Source: CAYWMP01 sp964459445
GTDB lineage: Bacteria; Desulfobacterota; DSM-4660; Desulfatiglandales; HGW-15
Reading direction: 5' to 3'
DNA: 6,353 nucleotides
NCBI GenBank assembly: GCA_964459445.1
Contig: CAYWMP010000248.1
Span: forward strand, 1-6,353
Position numbers and translations under genes: made by a program. Below the pieces are notes generated by a model, which was not told the origin of the DNA, did not search any database, and saw only the letters and a program-made list of their open reading frames with translations. Below are positions 1 through 6,004 of this stretch, piece after piece (the first letter of the stretch is position 1; each line of letters opens with the position of its first letter).

Positions 1-492
1 TTTGATTTGGTGCGACACATCGAAGGCCTGGGCCAATGCCTGAACGGCCGGATCGAGAAACTGCCCTTCAACCACGCAGGATACGCTTGAGATGGAGGTG
101 CTGATGGCGAGAGAACTGATTCCTACCGAAGCGATTGTCGAAAACATAAGCCCGTGAATCATCGGTTTTTCTCGCAAATGCGGTCCAAACACGGTAATGA
201 TTGCCACATCAGGCGTGTATGAAACAACCTTCGCATCGATGGTAGGCTTTATTTCATCAAGAACGGCGAGGGCATGATCAAGATCTTTCTGGTCAATAAC
301 CAAAGCGAAGTTACCGCAATCATCCAAATCAAAACTCTCAACAAGAAGCTCAATATTAATGCCGTTTTCTCCCAAGACACCCATCACGGCTCCGGCAACG
401 CTGGCGTGATCCGGCACGGACATGATTTTGACCAACGCCCGCCCATCACTCTGCATAATCCCACCGATCTTAATTTTATTTGTTGATTCCAA
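1..492 (-). CDS. Tandem ACT-domain protein, aspartokinase regulatory-domain-like (C-terminal end cut by window edge)
   Basis: The open frame gives 164 residues and runs off the left edge. Two ACT-like modules are visible. Residues about 18-86 begin ALVKIMSVPDHASVAGAVM and contain GENGINIELL. Residues about 93-164 begin DVAIITVFGPHLREKP and contain VGISSLAISTSISSVSCVV, ending in VQALAQAFDVS. This pattern is that of the paired ACT domains at the C-terminus of aspartokinase, which bind amino acids such as lysine or threonine. No kinase domain precedes them, so this should be a free-standing regulatory protein. Aspartokinases end soon after the equivalent of AQAF, so only a few residues are probably missing. 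The start is set by an in-frame TAG at 502-504. TTG at 490-492 has AGGGA six bases upstream; ATG at 454-456 is the alternative and would drop 12 residues. The ligand is unknown. The gene lies downstream of the PaaK-like gene, across a repeat-bearing gap. Confidence 0.75.
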   Translation of the reverse strand, partial: MESTNKIKIGGIMQSDGRALVKIMSVPDHASVAGAVMGVLGENGINIELLVESFDLDDCGNFALVIDQKDLDHALAVLDEIKPTIDAKVVSYTPDVAIITVFGPHLREKPMIHGLMFSTIASVGISSLAISTSISSVSCVVEGQFLDPAVQALAQAFDVSHQIK

Positions 493-498
493 CGCGAT

Positions 499-503
499 TC
501 CCT
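499..503 (-). promoter_or_regulatory. Ribosome binding site supporting a TTG start
   Basis: On the minus strand AGGGA is followed by a 6-base spacer (ATCGCG) and then TTG. The in-frame stop TAG overlaps this motif, so translation cannot begin further upstream. It favours TTG at 492 over the internal ATG at 456 as the start of the ACT-domain protein. Confidence 0.45.
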
Positions 504-552
504 AATGATTTGAACGGGATTTCAATCAATCGTGGCTGTTCGTTGTTTCTGT

Positions 553-616
553 AAATCCGAAGCACAAAATCCGAAACACGAAACAAATTCAAAATACAAA
601 TTGGCAAATGTTCAAA
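553..616 (+). repeat. AAATCCGAA-family intergenic repeat, copy 1
   Basis: AAATCCGAAGCAC at 553-565 is followed 14 bases on by AAATCCGAAACAC (567-579) and then CGAAACAAATTC, giving a loose 14-base periodicity. The tail AAATTGGCAAATGTTCAAA reappears in altered form in the inverted copy at 781-835. It looks like a degenerate dispersed repeat rather than coding sequence. Confidence 0.55.
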
Positions 617-780
617 GCAAGAACAAAGACTCACTCAGCAACTCTATTAAAAATGGATATCCTATCCGTTCCCACCACCCGAAGTCTCACCCACCTAAAG
701 GGGTCAGAGTCACAACATGTTTCGCCGCAAGCATTGTGGATAAAGGAAGTAAATAGAGAAGAACCTGGTTTTTAAATTTC

Positions 781-835
781 TAATTTTGAGCATTGGTTAT
801 TGTTTCGAATTTCGATATTCGGATTTCGAATTTCC
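781..835 (-). repeat. AAATCCGAA-family intergenic repeat, copy 2 (inverted)
   Basis: Read on the minus strand this copy contains AAATCCGAATATCGAAA, matching copy 1 (AAATCCGAAACACGAAA) at 14 of 17 positions. A similar tail follows, ending CCAATGCTCAAAA. It begins within ten bases of the PaaK-like stop codon. Together with copy 1 it brackets about 165 bp of unassigned sequence. Confidence 0.55.
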
Positions 836-841
836 GGTAGG

Positions 842-2125
842 CTATTCCCAGCTTCTTCTGTCTTCAATCTTCTGGTGGCGATCGGGGATAGTGCCCCTTG
901 GAACGATTTCGACGACCCCCTTTACAGTCAGGAATTCTTTGATGTCTCGTTCCATGCGCGCGCGCAGTACTTCAGGTCTGGGCACATCCTCTTTCAATTC
1001 AACGACAAAGGTCATGATGTCGTTGTGGTCTTGACGCGTAATCACCACCTGGTACTTAAAAACCTCGGGATAACGGGTGACAACTTCATCTGCCTGCCAG
1101 GGATGAACAAAGGTGCCCCTTACTTTTGCAGCCTGCTCGATCCTTCCCACAATTTTCTTTAGCATGGGCCCGGTGCGCCCGCAGGGACACGTTTCCTTTG
1201 TAAACATCGAAAGGTCTCCAGTGGCCATACGAATCATGGGATAGTGTTTATTGAAACTCGTTGCCACGACTTCCCCTGCTGCGCCGGATTCCATTTTTTT
1301 GCCTGATTTTGGATCAATAATTTCCACAATGATGTTGTCAGGCACATGAAGACCGGTCATATGATGACATTCGTAGCCAATGCAACCGAGAAACACGGTA
1401 CCGTAAAACTGTCTCACCGTCATTTCAAGTTTGCTTTCGATACGTTCACGAAGGGATTCGGGAAGCATCTCCGCACCAACAAAGGCCCTCTCGAGGGAAA
1501 GATCTTTTTTGAGATCAAGACCGGACGCTTCTGCGCGTTGGGCGAGTGTCATGATGAAACTGGGAGTACCCATGAATCCATTGACTTTGAGCATTTGCAT
1601 GATTCTTATCTGCATTAAGGTATTTCCCACGCCCGTTGGGATGACCGTCGCGCCAATCATTTTAACGCTTTCATCCAACATAAAGGCAAGAGGCCAGAGA
1701 TGGTAGTTAAAGGTATTGATAATGCGGTCTCCGGCCTGAAACCCTGCCCCGCAAAGTGCTTCAGCCCAGGAAGTATCCTCATAATCGCGTTCTCCCGGCT
1801 GCCAGATGAGGCCGGGATTGATGTAAATCCTTCTTATGTCGGCCGGATCAAAGGTTTCGAATCCTCCAAAGGGTACATCTTTTTTTTGGCGCTCGACCAG
1901 GTCGCTCATTCGAAGGATGGGAAGTGCTTCGAGGTCTTCCATGCTTTTGATTTGACCAAGATTCACCCCCTTGGATTCGAAGATCTCCTGATAGGCCTTT
2001 GAATGTTGAAAGGCGTATCGAAGGATAGTCATAAATCTCTTGTTGAGGTCAGCTCGGCGTTTTTCCCAATCCATCGTCTCACGGGTCTTGTTAAGGAAGC
2101 CGTTGGTGGTGTTTTCAGTGTTCAT
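842..2125 (-). CDS. PaaK-like (phenylacetate-CoA ligase family) adenylate-forming protein with altered ATP loop
   Basis: The 427-residue protein has PaaK-family layout and length. Family enzymes activate aryl or other acids with ATP and load them onto CoA in the cytoplasm. Family marks include GATVIPTGVGNT (158-169), VGAEMLPESLRERI (216-229), YECHHMTGLHV (251-261), ATGD (301-304), CPCGRT (313-318), VGRIEQAAKVRG (326-337) and a C-terminal IPDRHQKIEDRR whose Lys419 fits the catalytic lysine. Two key motifs are replaced. The SSGTTGxPT phosphate loop reads INPGLIWQP (102-110), and the YGxSE metal-binding motif reads YGTVF (241-245). This suggests a divergent subfamily; the substrate, and even ligase activity, are uncertain. 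I chose ATG at 2123-2125, two codons inside a possible TTG start, because AGGA lies six bases before the ATG and directly abuts the TTG. ACT-domain genes flank it on both sides. Confidence 0.85.
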   Translation of the reverse strand: MNTENTTNGFLNKTRETMDWEKRRADLNKRFMTILRYAFQHSKAYQEIFESKGVNLGQIKSMEDLEALPILRMSDLVERQKKDVPFGGFETFDPADIRRIYINPGLIWQPGERDYEDTSWAEALCGAGFQAGDRIINTFNYHLWPLAFMLDESVKMIGATVIPTGVGNTLMQIRIMQMLKVNGFMGTPSFIMTLAQRAEASGLDLKKDLSLERAFVGAEMLPESLRERIESKLEMTVRQFYGTVFLGCIGYECHHMTGLHVPDNIIVEIIDPKSGKKMESGAAGEVVATSFNKHYPMIRMATGDLSMFTKETCPCGRTGPMLKKIVGRIEQAAKVRGTFVHPWQADEVVTRYPEVFKYQVVITRQDHNDIMTFVVELKEDVPRPEVLRARMERDIKEFLTVKGVVEIVPRGTIPDRHQKIEDRRSWE

Positions 2126-2131
2126 TGGCAA

Positions 2132-2135
2132 TCCT
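2132..2135 (-). promoter_or_regulatory. Ribosome binding site of the PaaK-like gene
   Basis: AGGA on the minus strand with a 6-base spacer (TTGCCA) before ATG at 2125. It leaves no spacing for the upstream TTG at 2131, which is why the ATG is taken as the start. Confidence 0.55.
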
Positions 2136-2153
2136 ATTGGTTGATTGTTATAA

Positions 2154-2181
2154 ATTATTCAAATGTGCGAAGCCTCAGCAA
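2154..2181 (-). promoter_or_regulatory. Possible sigma-70-like promoter for the PaaK-like gene
   Basis: On the minus strand TTGCTG (2181-2176) and AATAAT (2159-2154) are separated by 16 bases. The -10 matches the consensus at five of six positions, the -35 only at three. It would give a leader of roughly 20 bases before the start codon. AT-rich sequence produces such matches by chance, so this is only a candidate. Confidence 0.3.
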
Positions 2182-2217
2182 TCTTGTTAAAGTGATGAAA
2201 ATGATGGAAAGGTAAGA

Positions 2218-2283
2218 GGTACAAGGCGCAAGGCTCAAGGCAAATCGTCTTATCCCTATACCCTATGCCTTATACCTTGTGCC
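2218..2283. repeat. Imperfect inverted repeat, CGTCTTATCCCT family copy 1
   Basis: The arms GGTACAAGGCGCAAGGC (2218-2234) and GCCTTATACCTTGTGCC (2267-2283) are inverted copies that differ at four of 17 positions, all by transitions. The 32-base centre contains CGTCTTATCCCT (2246-2257), which recurs at 5974-5985. It lies in the 211-bp gap between the four-ACT gene and the PaaK-like gene. It could fold in RNA of either strand but has no following T-run, so it is not called a terminator. Confidence 0.6.
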
Positions 2284-2336
2284 ATTTCGTATTGATCCCT
2301 GAGTCACAGCACAATCAAATACGCTTTTAAAGGCGC

Positions 2337-3377
2337 CTATAATATTTTTCGTTGCCTTTTATTACTTTTTTTTATAACCGTGGGGACCTCGAAACAGGTT
2401 TGTATGGCTTCCACGGTTTGCTGCATCTGGGGGGAACGAACAACAGCCGTTATAGAAGCGATCGTGCAATTCAACCCTAAAAGCTCAATCCCGTTCTCTT
2501 CGAGCGCGGTCAGGAGTTCATTCGCGATGCCGTAGCGATCACCAAAATGAGGGCCGTTCATGGAGAAGACAGCTGCGGGTGCTATGCATTTCAATTCACT
2601 ATCAGGAACCGCTTCTTCCAGGATGCGAGTAATGGTGTCGTCTTCAGAGTTGGGGAGACAGAATGCCAGGACTTCTCTATCGGAGGCGGGGCATGTGGTG
2701 AGAAAGGTGAGGTTAAGATCGAGGCCGGCGAATTCCTTGAAACAGCTGCCTAATCGCCCAATATCATGAGGACCTTCCAATTCGACCTTCATGAGAGCCT
2801 GATTTTCATGATACTCCAGACCATAAACCTTGGGCCTTTTTTCCTGATAGGAGGCCACAACTTCCTTGTAAAGTTCTTCCTTTCCCTTTTGCGCGAGTTT
2901 CCAATCAGCGGGCGTTCGGTAGGCACTGAAGCTGAAGGGCTCAAATAGGGCATCACTCGCCGGACCAAGGGATTCCGACCTTAGGACAACTGAAATGGCC
3001 GAAGGTGAATTGGCCAAAGCCTCGGCCTCCAGACCCTGTTTCCCAAAAACGCTCAGGAGTGATCCGGGAACCTCCGGATTCTTTCTGTGAGGAAATATGG
3101 AAAGGATCGCACTCTTTGGGGCAAGGATGAAAGAATTCCCGTATGCCTCCGCGATTAAAGAGATCAGCCTTCCCTCATCAGGAGACTCAGCCGCCATATT
3201 GACGCCCCACAAGCCCCCATCGTGCATGCATGTGAAGTAGGGCAAGTTGATTTTACCCTTCATAATGAGTCGGGTTAGTTTTGCCGGGGATTCATCTGTT
3301 TTATTTGGGAGCACAAGAGAGATCCTGGCAACGTCTTTAAGGACCTTGAAACCGCCAAGTCTTGCTGAAGTCGTCAT
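2337..3377 (-). CDS. Stand-alone protein of four apparent ACT-like modules, no catalytic domain
   Basis: The 346-residue protein has no enzyme motif that I can find. The clearest part is the C-terminal pair: residues about 193-258 (ALMKVELEGPHDIGRLGSCF) and 266-332 (APAAVFSMNGPHFGDRYGIA, then GIELLGLNCTIASITAVV and AIQTCFEVP). These follow the aspartokinase ACT pattern. The N-terminal half seems to repeat it: about 16-85 (ARISLVLPNKTDESPAKLTR) and 88-150 (KSAILSIFPHRKNPEVPGSL, then SAISVVL). A helical, charged linker (about 151-190) joins the halves, and a basic tail (KKSNKRQRK) ends the protein. It probably binds an amino acid or similar effector and acts on a partner, perhaps the adjacent PaaK-like protein; this is inference. 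An in-frame TAG six codons upstream makes ATG 3377 the first usable ATG, though its ribosome binding site is weak. Confidence 0.75.
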   Translation of the reverse strand: MTTSARLGGFKVLKDVARISLVLPNKTDESPAKLTRLIMKGKINLPYFTCMHDGGLWGVNMAAESPDEGRLISLIAEAYGNSFILAPKSAILSIFPHRKNPEVPGSLLSVFGKQGLEAEALANSPSAISVVLRSESLGPASDALFEPFSFSAYRTPADWKLAQKGKEELYKEVVASYQEKRPKVYGLEYHENQALMKVELEGPHDIGRLGSCFKEFAGLDLNLTFLTTCPASDREVLAFCLPNSEDDTITRILEEAVPDSELKCIAPAAVFSMNGPHFGDRYGIANELLTALEENGIELLGLNCTIASITAVVRSPQMQQTVEAIQTCFEVPTVIKKSNKRQRKIL

Positions 3378-3493
3378 CTGCGGGCTACGCTACTCTTCTC
3401 TAAGGTTGCCGCGGGAACTGATACACCAAAACGCCATTTGGCCTCTCCCTCGGGTAGGGGATGGTGGGGTTGCTTAGGATTATTCAAGGATGT

Positions 3494-3877
3494 CTATTCG
3501 AGCAAGCCGCTTACCACCCCCCAGAGGGTCTCGGTATCGATGGGTTTCGGGATGTAATCGTCGGCTTCGGTCGCCATGCCGTCGGCATGGGTATAGCTCG
3601 TGCTTGGAACGGCTTCACCGACTGCCGTCAACAGGACAACGGGGATATCGCGGGTTGCTTCGTTCGCCTTCATCTCTCTGCAAAGGATATAGCCGTCTTT
3701 TCTGGGCATCATGATATCGAGGATGACCAAATCCGGACGCCGCTCTTTGATGGATTCTTCACCCTCAATTCCGTCATAGGCCTGACCAACCTCACAGCCT
3801 TTACTCTCCAGCATCATGGCGACAGTCTCAACGAGATCAGGATCATCGTCGACAACCAGAATATAGTTCTTTGACAT
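3494..3877 (-). CDS. Single-domain response regulator (CheY-like receiver)
   Basis: The 127-residue protein is a receiver domain alone, with no DNA-binding or enzymatic output domain. The acidic pocket is D10-D11-D12, the phospho-acceptor is D54 in VILDIMMPRKDG, the switch threonine is T84 in VVLLTA, and the conserved lysine is K111 in PKP. All phosphorylation residues are present, so it should be phosphorylated by a histidine kinase and signal by protein contact. A slightly long insertion (AVGEAVPSTSYTHADGMATE) sits between the beta-4 and beta-5 strands. No kinase gene is in the window, so its partner is unknown. It is separated from metF by 401 bp and from the four-ACT gene by 116 bp, and has its own strong ribosome binding site. 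It may be co-transcribed with the ACT gene downstream, but nothing proves this. Confidence 0.92.
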   Translation of the reverse strand: MSKNYILVVDDDPDLVETVAMMLESKGCEVGQAYDGIEGEESIKERRPDLVILDIMMPRKDGYILCREMKANEATRDIPVVLLTAVGEAVPSTSYTHADGMATEADDYIPKPIDTETLWGVVSGLLE

Positions 3878-3883
3878 TTGGAA

Positions 3884-3889
3884 CCTCCT
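3884..3889 (-). promoter_or_regulatory. Strong ribosome binding site of the response regulator
   Basis: A full AGGAGG on the minus strand lies six bases (TTCCAA) before the ATG at 3877. It is the best Shine-Dalgarno match in the window, confirms the start, and suggests efficient translation compared with the neighbouring ACT gene. Confidence 0.75.
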
Positions 3890-4003
3890 TTATACTAGTC
3901 ATTTAAAACGAAGAAGTGAGCTAAAGTGTCTACAGTGATCCAGCGAAGCTCCGCCGCAAACCGACGAGAGGAGAAGTATTTAACTCAGTTGCTTAGGCGA
4001 AGC

Positions 4004-4080
4004 GATGCTGGTTGCTCGATACTGGATAAAACAAAAAAAGAACAGTTACTTATTACATCCAGCATCCAGGAACCAGCATC
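4004..4080. repeat. 24-base imperfect inverted repeat (GATGCTGG family)
   Basis: The left arm is 4004-4027, starting GATGCTGGTT and ending ACTGGAT. The right arm is 4057-4080, starting ATCCAGCATCC and ending AACCAGCATC. The arms match as reverse complements at 21 of 24 positions, around a 29-base A-rich loop. Each arm also contains an internal repeat of the TGCTGG/TACTGG unit. It resembles the dispersed intergenic hairpins of deltaproteobacterial genomes, an impression from memory. Confidence 0.65.
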
Positions 4081-4208
4081 TAGTATCTGTTCGCAAATTA
4101 CACTACAACATATAGAAACTTGACATAAATTTTAAGATCGCGGCTCATATAGACACCTAGTGGCCTAAAGTTGAGTCCGAAAAGGAAGCCGTTATATTGG
4201 GATTCTAT

Positions 4209-4293
4209 CTAAATTTGGGTTGATTGGCCAGTAATTATGCCATCTCAGTACCACTCAACGACTCACCATTTCGACCAGTTAATCCAAATTTGG
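4209..4293. repeat. 19-base inverted repeat overlapping the metF stop codon
   Basis: The arms CTAAATTTGGGTTGATTGG (4209-4227) and CCAGTTAATCCAAATTTGG (4275-4293) are inverted copies with four differences, all transitions. In RNA from the plus strand all four would be G-U pairs, giving an unbroken 19-bp stem; in the metF transcript they would be A-C mismatches. The right arm contains the metF stop and last codons. No T-run follows, so a classical terminator is unlikely. Confidence 0.5.
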
Positions 4294-5211
4294 CCTTGGA
4301 TAAAGCCCTGCGGCCTCCACGATTTCCGGAACCTTTTCCTCCCATTCGATGGCCATCACATGGAATCCCTTGACACCTTCCACGTCCTTAAGCCGTTGAA
4401 TGGTTTCAATACATATCTTGATGCCCTCATCGGCTTGTTTTTCCTTTGGTACGCCGCTCATTCTCTTGACCACATCATCAGGCACATCCATACCAGGCAC
4501 GCGATTTTTCATGTATTTTGCCATACCGGCTGATTTGAAGGGCGTGACGCCGGCAAGGATATAGGTCTTTTCCGTGAGGCCGCGATCCCGGGCCGTTCCC
4601 AACCATTCCTCAAATTTATCAAGATTGTAAATACACTGGGTCTGGATGAATTCAGCCCCGGCGGCGATTTTTTTGGCCAGCCGTGGCACCCGGATATCGA
4701 AGGGATCCGCAAAGGGATTGGCTGCCGCACCCGCAAACATCTGAGGCGGTTTCTTGATCTCATCTCCACCCAAAAATTTACCTTCATCCCTCATGAGCCT
4801 GACAGTCTGGAGCAATTGCATGGAGTCCAGATCAAAAACATTCTGACCCTGAGGACTATCCCCGAACATTTGATGATCGCCGCTCAAACAGAGGATATTG
4901 TTGATATCAAAGGATGCGGCCCCCAGGATATCGCTTTGGAGAGCAATCCTGTTTCTGTCACGGACCACCATCTGGAGAACGGGTTCATGGCCCAAGATTT
5001 TCAGCCGAATACAAGCAGCCAGGCTGCAAAGTCTTGTCACGGATGTCTGATTATCTGTGATGTTGATGGCATCTACGTGATCTTTGATCAAATCAGCCTT
5101 CTCTGCGATCGCTTCCCCGTCGCTTCCTCTCGGCGGGCCGCATTCGGAAGTCACTGCGAGATGTCCTGCGGCAAGAATCTTTTCGAGTTTACTCGGCGTC
5201 TTTGTGCTCAT
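4279..5211 (-). CDS. metF: Methylenetetrahydrofolate reductase, catalytic subunit (MetF)
   Basis: The 310-residue length fits the FAD-dependent MTHFR family (TIM barrel), which reduces 5,10-methylene-tetrahydrofolate to 5-methyl-tetrahydrofolate. Here it would be the last reductive step of the methyl branch of the Wood-Ljungdahl pathway, or the reverse step in oxidation. Family marks are VTSECGPPRGSD near the N-terminus (Glu23 in the place of the catalytic glutamate), AINITDNQTS (48-57), CLSGDHQ (108-114, Asp112 in the folate/flavin-contacting position), AANPF (163-167), EFIQTQCIYN (187-196, Gln192), and ILAGVTPFKSAGMAKYM (218-234). The start ATG at 5211 overlaps the metV stop as ATGA, with GGAGG about ten bases upstream inside metV, indicating translational coupling. 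Pairing with metV argues for a pathway role beyond methionine synthesis. Confidence 0.93.
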   Translation of the reverse strand: MSTKTPSKLEKILAAGHLAVTSECGPPRGSDGEAIAEKADLIKDHVDAINITDNQTSVTRLCSLAACIRLKILGHEPVLQMVVRDRNRIALQSDILGAASFDINNILCLSGDHQMFGDSPQGQNVFDLDSMQLLQTVRLMRDEGKFLGGDEIKKPPQMFAGAAANPFADPFDIRVPRLAKKIAAGAEFIQTQCIYNLDKFEEWLGTARDRGLTEKTYILAGVTPFKSAGMAKYMKNRVPGMDVPDDVVKRMSGVPKEKQADEGIKICIETIQRLKDVEGVKGFHVMAIEWEEKVPEIVEAAGLYPRPNLD

Positions 5212-5876
5212 ATCTTGACATCCTCCCTAACCACTTTTCTCGGCCCACCGGCCCGTTCGGTAGACCAATCCTTGATGGGCATCAATTCTTCATACTCTTC
5301 AATGCGATTCAACTCGTTGAGGCGGTCAACAATGAGTTGCCACCCGCAGACAACGTCTTTGTCAATCTCACAATGTCCCTTCGTAGAGCCACCACAGGGG
5401 CCGTTGAAAAGCCTCTTCGCGCATCGTGATACCGGACAAATTCCGCCCGTCTTGGCGAGTATGCACTGGCCGCATCCCTGGCACCGTTCAGTCCACACGC
5501 CCCTTTCCTCAGTCACGCCCATGAAACAGGTATCCACACCAGGCAGGATAGGGGTCTGGAAGTATTTTTCGGCCATAAACTGAACACCGACACCGCAGGC
5601 TATGGATAGCACCGCATCATATTGGTCTATTACATTTCGGATCTCTTCCAGATACTCGTGGTCGCACTGGCGTTCGAGGGTGACCTCATCAATCTTCACA
5701 TCTTTTCCCTGATTCGTGAAATACATGCGAAGGGCAGATGCGAGCACTGCCACCTCCTTTTTGCCGCCTGCCTCGCACACGGTAACGCATTCATTGCAGC
5801 CTGCTAGGAGGATTCTGTTATAGTCTTTAACCTCTTCAATGACCTCCTCAATGGGCTTTTTCTTTGCCACAATCAT
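5208..5876 (-). CDS. metV: MetV: MTHFR C-terminal-domain protein, iron-sulfur partner of MetF
   Basis: The 222-residue protein has 14 cysteines in the MetV (MTHFR C-terminal domain) pattern: CNECVTVC (27-34), a cysteine at 71, ACGVG (93-97), CFMG (117-120), CQGCGQC (132-138), CPVSRCAKRLFNGPCGG (147-163), and cysteines at 169 and 177. MetV forms a heterodimer with MetF in acetogens and carries iron-sulfur clusters, with zinc also reported in characterised complexes. It feeds electrons to the MetF flavin instead of direct NAD(P)H reduction. The FNGPCGG signature is highly typical. The ATG at 5876 has GGAGG nine bases upstream. The C-terminus overlaps the metF start by four bases. An MvhD-like gene ends 343 bp upstream, which fits an Hdr/Mvh-linked complex. 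Confidence 0.93.
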   Translation of the reverse strand: MIVAKKKPIEEVIEEVKDYNRILLAGCNECVTVCEAGGKKEVAVLASALRMYFTNQGKDVKIDEVTLERQCDHEYLEEIRNVIDQYDAVLSIACGVGVQFMAEKYFQTPILPGVDTCFMGVTEERGVWTERCQGCGQCILAKTGGICPVSRCAKRLFNGPCGGSTKGHCEIDKDVVCGWQLIVDRLNELNRIEEYEELMPIKDWSTERAGGPRKVVREDVKI

Positions 5877-5885
5877 TTGATCAAA

Positions 5886-5890
5886 CCTCC
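5886..5890 (-). promoter_or_regulatory. Ribosome binding site of metV
   Basis: GGAGG on the minus strand with a 9-base spacer (TTTGATCAA) before ATG at 5876. It supports the chosen start. Confidence 0.6.
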
Positions 5891-5912
5891 ATTAGTCATT
5901 TGCCAAAAGCTC

Positions 5913-5931
5913 AGCCACTAAGGCACCAAGA
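5913..5931 (+). repeat. GCCACYAAG-family repeat, copy 1
   Basis: GCCACTAAGGCACCAAG matches the minus-strand reading of the copy at 6177-6206 (GCCACCAAGACACGAAG) at 14 of 17 positions. It lies about 25 bases upstream of the metV ribosome binding site. Confidence 0.5.
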
Positions 5932-5959
5932 TTGCTTATTTGAAATTGTAAAGAACCAA

Positions 5960-6004
5960 AGCTGAAGGTAATCCGTCTTATCCCTCTGCTCTCTTAATTG
6001 TGCC
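5960..6004 (+). repeat. CGTCTTATCCCT family, degenerate copy 2
   Basis: CGTCTTATCCCT (5974-5985) is an exact 12-base match to 2246-2257, in the same orientation. The left flank AAGCTGAAGGTAA resembles AGGCTCAAGGCAAA of copy 1. Both copies end in TTGTGCC (5998-6004 and 2277-2283), 31 and 38 bases after the start of the 12-mer. This copy lacks the clear outer inverted arms. Confidence 0.5.

Larger units (their letters stand above)
493..841. other. 349-bp gap with degenerate repeats, no gene seen
   Basis: This stretch lies between the stop of the PaaK-like gene and the start of the ACT-domain gene. I see no supportable coding frame; the short frames present are AT-rich and have no recognisable protein. 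It holds two inverted copies of an AAATCCGAA-type repeat near its edges (listed separately). A GGGGTCAGAGTC motif near 700-711 resembles tags seen beside REP-associated elements in related genomes, though that comparison is from memory. No convincing intrinsic terminator follows the PaaK-like stop. Confidence 0.6.
3878..4278. other. 401-bp gap with two inverted repeats, no gene seen
   Basis: This lies between the metF stop and the response regulator start. No coding frame is supportable. It holds the 24-base inverted repeat at 4004-4080 and most of the one at 4209-4293. A promoter for the response regulator should lie here, but I cannot pick a convincing -35/-10 pair on the minus strand. Confidence 0.6.

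Noticed and set aside
3426..3470. CCAAA/TTTGG mini-hairpin and the C- and G-rich CTCTCCCTCGGGTAGGGG stretch before the four-ACT gene
   Set aside because: The stems are five bases with mismatches and there is no second copy in the window; too weak to list as a terminator or repeat.
3461..3874. A 137-codon plus-strand frame opposite the response regulator
   Set aside because: The minus strand encodes a receiver domain with every key residue and a strong ribosome binding site, so the plus-strand frame is a shadow.
4120..4153. TTGACA with a downstream TATAGA on the plus strand as a promoter
   Set aside because: The spacing is 22 bases, too long for a sigma-70 promoter, and no plus-strand gene follows. 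It stays relevant only if an antisense RNA is found there.
4816..5583. A 255-codon plus-strand open frame across the metV/metF junction
   Set aside because: It is antisense to two well-recognised genes and its translation has no recognisable family pattern; it is a by-product of their codon use.
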